Positions 45,059 through 54,855 of a DNA stretch of 64,000 bases are shown here, piece after piece. The notes below the pieces were generated by a model that made no database searches, was not told the origin of the DNA, and was given only the letters and a program-made list of their open reading frames with translations. A program made the translations under genes and the position numbers. The DNA lies in NCBI RefSeq assembly GCF_000019225.1, contig NC_010995.1, positions 1,062,501 to 1,126,500 of the forward strand, in the 5' to 3' direction. How positions within the stretch are numbered: position 1 is the first letter of the stretch; each line of letters begins with the position of its first letter. This stretch comes from Cellvibrio japonicus Ueda107 (GTDB lineage: Bacteria > Pseudomonadota > Gammaproteobacteria > Pseudomonadales > Cellvibrionaceae).

Positions 45059-48000
45059 TTAGGTCTTAAAGTTTGTCGCAGCGCCCCAGACCAGGTAGCC
45101 GGCAGGCAGGAAAAAGCCTGCGAGTATGTAGCCGGCAATGGCGACATCGCTGCTGGCGGCAGACTTGGCAAGCTGCGGCAGGGTGGCGACTTTCTGCACG
45201 GTCTGGTCAGAGATAAGCCCCTTGCTTGCCGCCTTGGCGGCGATGGCTTCGCGGCTGGCCCAGGCGGATTTGCCCAAGGAGCCCAAAGCGCCTGTTGTAG
45301 CGCCTGACGCTGCGCCCTGGAGGGTGCTTTTGAGCAGCCCCTGGTACCAGGGCTGGTGCTGGGCCACATTGGTCAACACGGTTTTTACATCGGCGCTGAG
45401 GACACTGGAGATGGCGCTTGTCGTCGCACCAGCCGCCGCGCGTGCCAGCACTCCCGAGGTGCCGGTCAACCCGTCGGTCAGGGCGGAGGACACCGGGCTG
45501 AGCGCGCCGCCCACGGCACCGCTGACGAAGCCGGAGGCGGCGCCTATGCCCATGGCCTCAAAAAAGCCCTTGGCGGTAAAGTCGCGGCCGTGCTGGATGT
45601 CGTAACTCAGACCGCTGGTTCCCGCGCCGTTGAGTGTGGAACCGAGTACATTGACCCCAAAGGTGCTCCAGGAGAACGAGGAGGCAGACGTGCTTTCTGC
45701 CGCGGTCACACCGGTTGCCACTTCGGCGGAGGCGCTGGCACCCGCAGCGGCAGTTCCCTCGGCGCCAGCCGCGCCGGCGGCAGCGCCGGCATCTGCCGCT
45801 GCTTCAGCACCGATTGCGCCTGCAGCAGCACCGGTTTCAGCTGCTGCGGTTGCACCTTCCGCAGCGCCGGCGGCGCCCAGGAGGGCCGCATCGGCCGACG
45901 CGGCGGCCGCATCGGAAGCGCCACCGGTAAACAGGGTTAAGCCCAGCCCGATGGCGGTGATGGCCACCAGGGCGATCCCAATACCCACCTGGGCCCAGAC
46001 CGAGATTTCCCCGGTGGGGTCCACAATGATCAGCGGGCTGTTGTTGGCAAACACATAGGGGCTGGCAAACTGGCGCTGCGGATCGGGGGTCAGGAAGCGC
46101 ACCAGAGCCGGGTCGTACAGGCGGGTGCGGAAGTCATAAAGCCCGACCTCGGCATCCCATGTCTGGCCCTGGAAGGCATAGGGAACCGTATCCTGTCCAT
46201 AAGCCTGGCTCAGGGTGCCGAAGGGCAGGTAGGTGCGCGCGCTGACCAGGTCGGCATCGGCAACCACTCCCCACACCGATTGGGTGGTATCGGTGAGCAG
46301 GTAGTAGGTGCGATCGGTTACCCAGGCGAGCAGCCCGGTGGGGCCATGTACCGTGATACCCCAGCGGCCATCGATCAGGCTCGCAACGGCCACCTGGCCG
46401 GCACCGGTAAAGTCAACACGGATCGAGCCTGCTGATTGCTGCTTGACCACCCGCTGCTGGCTGCTGCCGTAGGCCAAGCGAATGCTGGTCTGGCCTGTGG
46501 CAATTGCTGTGGTCATCCCGGTCACATCGTCGTAGTTGAGCTGACGCCCCAAACCAGCGGTCATCTGGCCCCGCGCGCTGTAGGTGAGGCTGCTGGCACT
46601 GCCGCCATTGACCTGCACCTGCGTTAGCTGATTGTTACCGGACTGGTAGCCAAAGTCGGTCTGCTCGCCGGCCTGGGTCATGCTCCACAGATTGCCGTCA
46701 GGGTCATAGAGGCTATAGCGACTATCGGAGGCGCCGGTTGCGCTGCTCAGGCGTCGCTGGCTGTCGTAACCGAAGGCGTCGTTATAGTCCAGGCTGAAGC
46801 CGGTGAAGGCGAAATGGACAGCCCGACTCGATATGACACCATCGGCGTCGTAGCCCAGGGTAAAGTCGAGGTTCTGGTTATTGCCATCGGTTGAGCGGGT
46901 ACCGAGCGAGGCAACCCAGCCGGGCGAGTTGTAGTGGGTGGTGCGCGTCCAGTCTCCCATGGTTTGGGTGGTGGGCTGGTTATCGGCCGAATAGCCAAAG
47001 CGGGCGAGCTCGGCGCCGCCGGGGTTGGTGCCAATGGCAGTGATATTGCCCTGGTCGTCGTATTGGTAATACAACTGGCTGAGCGGCGCCCCGGCAGGTA
47101 AGCGGACCTGGATAACATCGCCGAGCTGGTTGTAGGCATAACCCAGGGTGCCACTGGCTGTGACGGCGCCCGAGATATCCTGGCTTACCGAGACGATATT
47201 ACCGGCAAGGTCATAGGCGAAGCGCTCGACAACCTTAATGTCATTCGCAGAAGGGAGCAGTGCAGGCGCGCTATTTAGGGTCGTACTGGTCCACTTCATA
47301 CCGATCAGGCTTGGGTCGCTACCGGGGCCATCATAGGTGGTCACCACAACCGTTTCAGCGCCATCGTGCCCGGCGACTGGCCAGTCCGGGGTGTCGGCCT
47401 TGGCCTCCAGCAGCTCTGGGTCCCAGGCACCCTCTACTTTCCCTTCTTCCAGCATGCGGCCAATCGGGTCATAGCGGTAATAGATATACCATTGCTCATG
47501 GGCTCCCATGGCGGGCTGGACAAAGCGCAGGTTGCCGACAGAATCGAGGATAAAGTTGGTACTCCCGGTATCGGGATCGCCCAGGGCGGTGGTTTCCTGG
47601 AGGGCGTTTGCCAGGGTTTGGCGCACAAAACTGCTGTTGCCGGATTGCGGGCCGCTTGTCAGTGCATTCGGCAACTGTTGTGCCAGGGTGGCGATAGGCC
47701 CGGTAGTGGGGGCGGCATAGGTGCGCACGCCGGCACTCTGGTTGACCAAGGCACCTTCGGCATCAAAAAACGTCGTAGCGACCTGCTGCCCCAGCTTGTC
47801 GTTGATCTGGGCAGAAATGGTTTTAACGGCGCTGGTGACCCGGGTTTGGCTGTATTCACCGGCGGGCAGGCTGGGGTCGCTGCCGGTGTTGGCTGCATAG
47901 GCAAATTGGGTAGTGTTACGCTGCGCCGCCGGGACCTGGAGGTTGATGGCATAGGCCTTGCCGGGCAGGCTGGTCTCCAGTTTTACCGAGCGCGGGGAGG

Positions 48001-51000
48001 CTTCATAGCGTGCACCCCAATAGGGATACCCCTGGTCATCGGGACGCACGACACCATCGCTGTCGGTCTGGCCGGCATAGTAGTCGGTGACATCGCCGCT
48101 CATCACCCAATCCCCGTCCATTGCCGAGAGGAACGCGGCCACATCCACGAAGTGGCTGCGGTATTGCAGTGTGGGCAGGCTGGCGCCGGCGCCAAAGGAG
48201 CCGGGAGCACTCTTGGTCGTTGCTACCTGGCGATTGAGCGCATCGAATACCAGCTCGCACAGCAGGCTGGTATTCCCGTGCAGTTGATGGATTTGGCGCT
48301 GGCGCCCACCGGCGTCGTTGTAGGAGAGGCCCAACCGGACATCGGTAACACCTGTGAGGTTACGCAGTTGGACCGGTGCCCCCGCCACACGGATCGATAC
48401 TCTCGCCGCGCTGGGACTGACACGTTCGCTGAACAGCAGTTGGCCATCCCCCAGGAGCAGCACCACACCATCCCCCACCACCAGGAGCCACTTGGTGGCG
48501 ATGGCCGGGGGATGGGCGAGGGCGATCCAGGATGTAGCCGCCTGGGACGCGGTCCAACTGCTTCCCGTCCAGCCCAGGGTAATATCGCCCACATTCACAC
48601 TCAGCAGGCTGGCATTGGAGGCCTGGGCCTCAAAGTAAACAGCATAGGTGCCGGTTGGCGATTGCGACCAGGTCAGCGTATCGGCTGCCGGCCCGGCGTG
48701 AAGCAGGGCGCCATCGGTAACCTGCCAGGCCTCGGGATTGGCGGGTTGCCAGCGTCTGGCCCACAGGCCGCCATCGCGGAAGCTCTCCAGAATACCGCCC
48801 CCGGCGGGGTGCAGTGTCAGCTCGGCATTGGGCGAGGCGCTATCAAAGGTGCCATCGGTGGAGCCCTGCCGCGAGAGGAAGCTGGTTGAGATCTCCCGTA
48901 CCAGGCCTGAGCTGCCTACCGATACCGAGGCGCGGTAGCTGCGGTCATAGTAGGTGCGGCTGGTGCGTCCGCTGGCGTCCATGGCCGACAGGATCTGCTG
49001 CGAGTCGGGATCAAAGGTGCGGATGGTTGCCCCGGTTACCAGGGGCGTCACCAGCATGGAGTCCAGATGGATATCGCTCGCGGTCGTGTTGGTTGCACTC
49101 AGGATCAAGGTCAGCGGGCCGGAGGCCTCGCCGGTGAGCGTGATTGGCAGGGTGACATAGCGCCACCCGGCGTTGGTGGCGACCCAGGCCAGGGTAAAGG
49201 TTTGTGAGTTACCGCCCTGGATGCGTGCGCTCAAACCGCTGCCGTCCGCCACAAAACCCTGTGGGGTGCGATAGCGGCACCCCAGCACATAGGTTTGCTG
49301 CTGGTCAGTTTTGACACTTACGCTGATCGACGCCGCCTTGCCCCCTGGCAGCACCGCCGCGCGCACCCCGGTGTAGGCATCGTCGTCGTCATAGGTGACG
49401 CCGGATAAGCTCCATCCCGCAGTGCTTTCATAGGGCTGGAAGCCCAGGTAGGCACAGCCATCCGGCGTGGCATTGGCGATACGTGCAATCGCCAGCTCGT
49501 CGCGGATGTCATAGAGGGTGGCACTGGGGTTACCCAGTGCATCCAGGTTGCCGGTTTCCTGGCCATAACCCGTGCGCGATGTGGTGCGGGCGCTGAGTTG
49601 CCATCCTGCAGGCGTGCTCCCGGGGGCATAACTGGAAAAGGGAAACTCAGGGTTATTGGAGGAGACCAGGCCAAACCCGGCCTCGGGGGCTGGTGTCAGC
49701 ACATCCTCACCGGCATTGGATGGCCAGGTGGTGTAGGTCGTGGCATTGGCGGCCACCGGCAGGGCCTGCCCTGCCGCCGAATGCCAGCTTGAGACCTGCA
49801 CACTGTCTGCCAGGGCGTGGATCGCCACCAGTGCCGGGTAGCATGCCAATTCAACGCCATAGCGGGTTGTGCTCTGGAAGGTTTCCTGGGTGCCATTGCC
49901 GGAGTAGTTGGTGCGCGTCTGTGTCACCGGTTGCCCGGTGTAGGGCAGGCTGAGCCCCTGGCTGACATAGGTGGTGAGGGTACTGCTGGAGACGCCATCA
50001 CTCATATCGGTTTGTTGGCTGGCGGTGACCCAGCCGCCGCGCAGGTAAATAGGCGGCGCAGCCGGGTCTACAGGGCTGCTGGCCAGGGTTTCGACAACCG
50101 TCCAACCAGTGGTGCTGGAAGCCACCAGCGTATTGTCTGCGGTATAGGTCTCGGTGCTGACCAGCAGGCCATCGAGCATGTCGTAGTAATTGTCGCCGGT
50201 CTGGTCCTGGATACCATTCAGGTAGCGACTGACCACATACCCATTGGCCGCACTGGCAGGCGTCTCGGCACCGGGATACACCGTGTTCTGGTAGTACTTG
50301 ATGATGTTGCCGCTGGCGTCGGCACTGGCCGAACCGGCATCGGGCAGGAAGGCGGTGGGAACCGGATCGCCAAAGCCATCATCCATTTCCACGGCCACCA
50401 CCGCATAGTGTTCGAGCGGGCCGTCAACGGCATAGCCGGCATAGCGGTGCAGGTTCAGGCGCTGTGCCTGATCGAGGGAAGCATACTGGGAGGGAAACGA
50501 CACGAAGAGTCCAGGGCCCTGGGGCGAGGTTCCCGCACCACCCACGCCACCGTCGCTGGCTTCTGCCAGTTTTTCCCCGGCAAACGGTACAGGTGCACCA
50601 TCCACGCCACCGTTTGCCAGTATCAGCGCCTGGACCGACTGGCTATCGCCATTATCCACCGTGTAGGCCAGGAATAGTGGGGCCTCGTCGACCAGGGACT
50701 CCGAATCATAACTATCTCCCGGTTTCACACCGGCCGCGAGACTGGCGAGGTTGGCAACGGCATCAGTCGACACCACCGCGCCCCAGTTGGTCGCTGTGCC
50801 CCGGTAGTACAGGTATGGGCCGATGGCCGCCCAGTCGTCGCCGCTGGCCGACGGCCAGTTGTCCGAGGCACTGGTTTGGCCGGGCAGTGATTGTGCCTGT
50901 GCCGTGGGGCCAACCCAGGGATTGGCCTGGGTCGGATCAAAAGCCATGACTTGCGCCTCCGCCGATCCCACCCCGGTGGTAGGTACCAGGACACGGATTG

Positions 51001-53491
51001 CGTAGCTGGCACCATAGGCAAAGCGAACCGATCTGTTGGCGGGCGGATTGCCGCCCAGATTCAGCGACGTATTCTCACTCCAGGTAGAACCATTGCGACG
51101 CAGCAGGTTTCCATTCGTGCCAATCAGGGCTCCCTGGACAAGGGTCGGCGTCCAGCCAAGCCGCGGGTTGCCGCTACCAAACCAATCGGTATACGGGCCA
51201 TGGCTGCTCAAGGCGATGCTGTATCCGGCGTCCCATTCGGCAATCCACTGTTGATAGGTGTTCTGCTGTGCATTGGCGGAGGTCAGGTTCGTCACCACCA
51301 GCAGCCCGGCGCCGGGGGAGAGGGCAATTGCATCCAGGGAATCGGTGACCAGGCCGTTAACCTGGATGGGGGTTCCGGACTGCCACTGCAGCAGACCGTC
51401 AAGGTGTACCAGTTGTAGCTGGCCGCGCCTATCGAGCACGGCGTAGTATTCAGGGCCTGCGGTCAGCCAGGAGAACTGCGACACCGCCGTGGTTGCGCGT
51501 GTCCAGGTGCGTGTTGTCCAGCGCCAGGTAACCACATCATAGCTGCCGGTAAGGCTTGAACTGTCCATTTGGCTGGCCACAAAGAAGGTGTTGCCGCCAA
51601 AAAACTGGGGCACGCCCTGGGTGTTGGCGTAGGTCAGTGTCGGCTGATCGGGGGCCGTGGTGTGGCCATCAATGGTGGCCGCCTGCCATTGGCCCGGGCG
51701 CGCGGTATCGCGCTCAAACGCATAGACAGCCAGGTCGCCGGAGGTGCGGTTGAAGCGCAATGTCAAAAAGTCAGATGCGGCCTGTACATTCAGGCTCGCC
51801 AGTGAAAGCCCGGCTGAATCGATCAGCGCGGAGGTGGGCTGTAATTGCCAGCATAACCAGGAGCCTGTCCAGGTATAGACCTGGAGCGATAGCTGCAAAC
51901 TGTTCTGGTTGTAAAAACACACGACCGCATAATCATCGCCAAAAAATACCCGTGGGGTTGCCCCATCCGGCACGGCACCGGGGCGTTCGGCCAGGGTGGT
52001 GCGCTCGGCCATCACCAATTGCCGGTCACTGCTGTAGGTGTAGCGCGCCACACCGCCCTGGGAATAGGTGACGGCGAGCAGGGCGCCCGGCTGGCCGCCG
52101 GCGGTATCCATGGCGAGGTCGTAGTCGAACAGCAAACCGGGCAGGGCAACACCATCCTGGTTGTATTGCACGATACTGGTCAGGAAGCGCTTGTAGGTGT
52201 CGCCCTGCAGGCTGCCGGTATTGTGGGTGACATTGGCTACCGGGCTGTTGGGCAGCGGCTCATACACGAAGCCAATACTGAACATCAGCGCCTTGGAGGG
52301 ATCATTGACATCGACGCTGTCCAGGTAGCGAGTTTCATAGCGATCCTGGTAAGGGCTTGGGTTATTGCTGGGGACGGGGTTGTGCGGATCATAGTATTCG
52401 CGTGCTGATCCGGGCTCTGCTGACCAACGCTTATCGCCGTAGTTGAAGGTGATCACCCGGCCAAAACTGTCCACCACCTGATCGATGTAAACCGCCTTGG
52501 TGTAGGGTTTGCCGCCGGTGCCAACCTGCTGTTCAACAACCGGGATGATTCCCGACGCGTTGCGTGTCCCCGCGTTATAGCTAAAACTCACCTGGCTGCC
52601 GAAACGGTCGCTCAATGCCGTAAGATACCAGGCGCGCGCCACCTGGACCTGGTTGCTTGTGTCCTGGCTGGCGCCTGTCCAGGCCGCCGCGTTGCCGCCA
52701 TCGGTCCACCAGACTGACCAGGCAATGCTGTTGCCCTGGGCGGTGGCAAAACCTTTGTCGGTGTCGGCGGTGCGCCCACCAAAGCTGCGCCTGACTGCCT
52801 GGTCACTCACAATGAGCCAGCGCTCATACTGCGGGTAGTAAATGATTTTCCAAAATTGATAGTTCTGTAACTGGTAGGTTTCCCCGCCATCGTAAGCGAG
52901 CAGGGTGCCGGACGTGTTATCCAGGCGAAATTGTTGCTGTAACCGGGCATCCTCGATGGTCCAGGGGCTGGTGCCAAAAACCTGGGCATCTGCTGACAGC
53001 GCCAGGCCGTTGGCCAAAAAAGCGCTGCGCACCGCCGCCGGCACAGTGGTGTTGTTGTGCAGGCTGGCCGCCAGTTGGCTGTCCAATGCAAACAGCGAGG
53101 GCACGACCGGTTGTTGGTACAGGTTATTGGGCGTGCCGTTATCAAACAGGGTGTATTGGTGCGCGGCCGGTGCGGGTGAGCCCTTGTCGGCGGCTTCGAT
53201 CCAGGTCAGGGGCAGGGTCCAGCCCAGGCCCAACACGCCGGTCGGGGCATCGGCATTCCAGGTAGTTGCTGCGCGAAATACATTACTTTGGTATTGCACC
53301 ACCAATGACACATCCAGTGCATTGGACTGGGAGCGCCCCGGCAGGGTAAAGAGGGTTTGTGCCAGGTTGACGTCACCGCGAAACAGGTTGACGGAACTGG
53401 CAAGATTGCCCTGGGTACTGCCATCCATTTGAAACGTTCTTACAGCAGGTGTTTGGGTAGAATCAGAACTGGTGGGCGCTGAGCTGGTCAT
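45059..53491 (-). CDS. Giant RHS/YD-repeat protein, 2810 residues
   Basis: The N-terminal 400 residues (NLASSVNLFRGDVNLAQTLFTLPG, VLGLGWTLPLTW, YDGGETYQLQNY) resemble the opening beta-shell of SpvB/TcB-like proteins. Beta-propeller or lectin-like modules follow, with a jelly-roll-like segment near 1440-1520. YD repeats fill about 1950-2400 (YDDQGNITAIGTN, LNYDDVTGMTTAIATG). The RHS core ends with GLYDFRTRLYDPALVRFLTPDP and VDPTGE near residue 2490. The remaining 320 residues are Ala/Gly-rich with hydrophobic helices (VGIGIALVAITAIGLGLTLF, YILAGFFLPAGYLVWGAA) and no known toxin domain. No signal peptide. It lies between the DHH-repeat and PLC genes with gaps of 82 and 52 bases. Confidence 0.9.
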   Translation of the reverse strand: MTSSAPTSSDSTQTPAVRTFQMDGSTQGNLASSVNLFRGDVNLAQTLFTLPGRSQSNALDVSLVVQYQSNVFRAATTWNADAPTGVLGLGWTLPLTWIEAADKGSPAPAAHQYTLFDNGTPNNLYQQPVVPSLFALDSQLAASLHNNTTVPAAVRSAFLANGLALSADAQVFGTSPWTIEDARLQQQFRLDNTSGTLLAYDGGETYQLQNYQFWKIIYYPQYERWLIVSDQAVRRSFGGRTADTDKGFATAQGNSIAWSVWWTDGGNAAAWTGASQDTSNQVQVARAWYLTALSDRFGSQVSFSYNAGTRNASGIIPVVEQQVGTGGKPYTKAVYIDQVVDSFGRVITFNYGDKRWSAEPGSAREYYDPHNPVPSNNPSPYQDRYETRYLDSVDVNDPSKALMFSIGFVYEPLPNSPVANVTHNTGSLQGDTYKRFLTSIVQYNQDGVALPGLLFDYDLAMDTAGGQPGALLAVTYSQGGVARYTYSSDRQLVMAERTTLAERPGAVPDGATPRVFFGDDYAVVCFYNQNSLQLSLQVYTWTGSWLCWQLQPTSALIDSAGLSLASLNVQAASDFLTLRFNRTSGDLAVYAFERDTARPGQWQAATIDGHTTAPDQPTLTYANTQGVPQFFGGNTFFVASQMDSSSLTGSYDVVTWRWTTRTWTRATTAVSQFSWLTAGPEYYAVLDRRGQLQLVHLDGLLQWQSGTPIQVNGLVTDSLDAIALSPGAGLLVVTNLTSANAQQNTYQQWIAEWDAGYSIALSSHGPYTDWFGSGNPRLGWTPTLVQGALIGTNGNLLRRNGSTWSENTSLNLGGNPPANRSVRFAYGASYAIRVLVPTTGVGSAEAQVMAFDPTQANPWVGPTAQAQSLPGQTSASDNWPSASGDDWAAIGPYLYYRGTATNWGAVVSTDAVANLASLAAGVKPGDSYDSESLVDEAPLFLAYTVDNGDSQSVQALILANGGVDGAPVPFAGEKLAEASDGGVGGAGTSPQGPGLFVSFPSQYASLDQAQRLNLHRYAGYAVDGPLEHYAVVAVEMDDGFGDPVPTAFLPDAGSASADASGNIIKYYQNTVYPGAETPASAANGYVVSRYLNGIQDQTGDNYYDMLDGLLVSTETYTADNTLVASSTTGWTVVETLASSPVDPAAPPIYLRGGWVTASQQTDMSDGVSSSTLTTYVSQGLSLPYTGQPVTQTRTNYSGNGTQETFQSTTRYGVELACYPALVAIHALADSVQVSSWHSAAGQALPVAANATTYTTWPSNAGEDVLTPAPEAGFGLVSSNNPEFPFSSYAPGSTPAGWQLSARTTSRTGYGQETGNLDALGNPSATLYDIRDELAIARIANATPDGCAYLGFQPYESTAGWSLSGVTYDDDDAYTGVRAAVLPGGKAASISVSVKTDQQQTYVLGCRYRTPQGFVADGSGLSARIQGGNSQTFTLAWVATNAGWRYVTLPITLTGEASGPLTLILSATNTTASDIHLDSMLVTPLVTGATIRTFDPDSQQILSAMDASGRTSRTYYDRSYRASVSVGSSGLVREISTSFLSRQGSTDGTFDSASPNAELTLHPAGGGILESFRDGGLWARRWQPANPEAWQVTDGALLHAGPAADTLTWSQSPTGTYAVYFEAQASNASLLSVNVGDITLGWTGSSWTASQAATSWIALAHPPAIATKWLLVVGDGVVLLLGDGQLLFSERVSPSAARVSIRVAGAPVQLRNLTGVTDVRLGLSYNDAGGRQRQIHQLHGNTSLLCELVFDALNRQVATTKSAPGSFGAGASLPTLQYRSHFVDVAAFLSAMDGDWVMSGDVTDYYAGQTDSDGVVRPDDQGYPYWGARYEASPRSVKLETSLPGKAYAINLQVPAAQRNTTQFAYAANTGSDPSLPAGEYSQTRVTSAVKTISAQINDKLGQQVATTFFDAEGALVNQSAGVRTYAAPTTGPIATLAQQLPNALTSGPQSGNSSFVRQTLANALQETTALGDPDTGSTNFILDSVGNLRFVQPAMGAHEQWYIYYRYDPIGRMLEEGKVEGAWDPELLEAKADTPDWPVAGHDGAETVVVTTYDGPGSDPSLIGMKWTSTTLNSAPALLPSANDIKVVERFAYDLAGNIVSVSQDISGAVTASGTLGYAYNQLGDVIQVRLPAGAPLSQLYYQYDDQGNITAIGTNPGGAELARFGYSADNQPTTQTMGDWTRTTHYNSPGWVASLGTRSTDGNNQNLDFTLGYDADGVISSRAVHFAFTGFSLDYNDAFGYDSQRRLSSATGASDSRYSLYDPDGNLWSMTQAGEQTDFGYQSGNNQLTQVQVNGGSASSLTYSARGQMTAGLGRQLNYDDVTGMTTAIATGQTSIRLAYGSSQQRVVKQQSAGSIRVDFTGAGQVAVASLIDGRWGITVHGPTGLLAWVTDRTYYLLTDTTQSVWGVVADADLVSARTYLPFGTLSQAYGQDTVPYAFQGQTWDAEVGLYDFRTRLYDPALVRFLTPDPQRQFASPYVFANNSPLIIVDPTGEISVWAQVGIGIALVAITAIGLGLTLFTGGASDAAAASADAALLGAAGAAEGATAAAETGAAAGAIGAEAAADAGAAAGAAGAEGTAAAGASASAEVATGVTAAESTSASSFSWSTFGVNVLGSTLNGAGTSGLSYDIQHGRDFTAKGFFEAMGIGAASGFVSGAVGGALSPVSSALTDGLTGTSGVLARAAAGATTSAISSVLSADVKTVLTNVAQHQPWYQGLLKSTLQGAASGATTGALGSLGKSAWASREAIAAKAASKGLISDQTVQKVATLPQLAKSAASSDVAIAGYILAGFFLPAGYLVWGAATNFKT

Positions 53492-53573
53492 GGGGTCTCC
53501 GGATAAAATTCAGTAAGGGCACCACCGCGAGCCTTGCATGGCTATCAAGGCTCGGGCGCTATGGGGCAGGGGG

Positions 53574-54437
53574 TTATGCCGGGATAGCAAATACCACCAG
53601 TGACACACTGGAGTCGCTGTTACTTTGTGAGTTGCCGCTGTCATCGGTGATAAACGCTTGCGCATTATTCAGCGTGACTTTTTGGCCATTCACTTTCCAA
53701 CCGCTGCAGCCCCCACCAATACTTTTTATGTGGTGGTCTTTACTGCCGAAGGTAGCCGTCAGGCTTTGCAGCATGACGCTTGCATCCTTAAGGTTCACAT
53801 TGAAATTCACATCCTGGCTTGAACCGGTTTGCTGGTTGACGAGCGCCTTTGACAAAATTCCCCGCTCGGCTGTCGAGGCGGCAACAAGTCCGCCATTGAT
53901 GGCGCCATTGGCAAAATTACCGCTGGAATCGATCATTTGTGCCTGGCTGGTAATTTGGCCCAGATTGCCACTTTGTTTAAAGCCTGCGGTTGTTTGGAAG
54001 GTTTTTACATGGTGGTCTGCCGATTGTGAGAGCGACCAGCCGGACAGGAAGGCAGCACCGATGGAGAGTGTATTGGATGGCAGTGAAATCTCTGTGCTGC
54101 TGGATCCGGAGGAAATGCCATTAGCGTTAGCCAGCGTGATATTGCTATCCGCTGCCGTCACGACGGCGATGCAGGATACATTGATGAGTGAATCGCCATT
54201 GTTAATGCCATGCCCGGTATCGTCATCGAGTCTGGCCGTGATGGTGGCTGTGACCTGGGTTGAATTGGGCTGATTGGTTTCGAGCGATAATAAGAGGGTT
54301 TTTACGTGATGATCGTCACTGCCAAACGAAAATTTCCAGTAGGTTATGCCCACTACATAGGCAAGCACTTTATCGGAAAAATCGAAGGCAACGGTTTTGT
54401 TCGGTGAGGATGACGCATTTTTTATTTCAATGGGCAT
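53574..54437 (-). CDS. Triple-repeat protein with D-H-H-[VI]-K motifs, unknown function
   Basis: A 287-residue protein without signal or membrane segment. It consists of three diverged repeats of about 95 residues. Each has a hydrophobic strand ending in Phe or Leu plus small residues, then D-H-H-[VI]-K (42-46, 141-145, 234-238), and about 27 residues later a D-[DS]-[ST]-G-[NH] turn (around 71-76, 170-174, 265-269), followed by a valine-rich strand. The doubled His with Asp suggests a metal or phosphate site, or a structural turn of a beta-sandwich. ATG 54437 is preceded by AGGAGT, and is better than an upstream start at 54479. It is first in the three-gene unit with RHS and PLC. Confidence 0.8.
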   Translation of the reverse strand: MPIEIKNASSSPNKTVAFDFSDKVLAYVVGITYWKFSFGSDDHHVKTLLLSLETNQPNSTQVTATITARLDDDTGHGINNGDSLINVSCIAVVTAADSNITLANANGISSGSSSTEISLPSNTLSIGAAFLSGWSLSQSADHHVKTFQTTAGFKQSGNLGQITSQAQMIDSSGNFANGAINGGLVAASTAERGILSKALVNQQTGSSQDVNFNVNLKDASVMLQSLTATFGSKDHHIKSIGGGCSGWKVNGQKVTLNNAQAFITDDSGNSQSNSDSSVSLVVFAIPA

Positions 54438-54855
54438 GGAAAGACTCCTATCTTTACTTGGATGGTGTCGGGCCGGCAAATAATCGCAAGGCTAGTTGAC
54501 GCGACACACAGTTTTTATTGCCCTCCTTGCGTTGATGATTTGCTGGTGCAAAATTGATTCATGCCTGTAAAAAAATCTATTACAGAATATTTCACCGAAA
54601 ATTTGTCGTTTAAAGTTTTATTTTTTGTCGTGCTATTAGTTTTTTTGTCGCGCGTTAGTTCATTTTCAAGGTCGCGTCATTTTTTATGGGATAGGTTGAG
54701 GCGAACACAAACAAGGCGGCCAAACGGCTTGGCATGATGATGGGGGCAGCGATGATGGATGTGTCCGATGGATCTGTGTGTATCAGCACACTGAGGGGCG
54801 AGTTGGGCATGGATGTCCTTATCCACCAAGGCTTGCGCGCTGGCGCGCAACGGGC
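54438..54855. other. AT-rich intergenic stretch upstream of the RHS unit
   Basis: About 420 bases without a supported gene, including T- and A-rich runs at 54560-54700. It must contain the promoter of the three-gene unit on the minus strand; no confident -35/-10 pair was picked out. Confidence 0.4.

Noticed and set aside
47366..48889. 507-codon plus-strand frame opposite the RHS gene
   Set aside because: A long shadow frame caused by the high GC and codon bias of the RHS gene; its Gly/Gln-rich sequence has no domain pattern.
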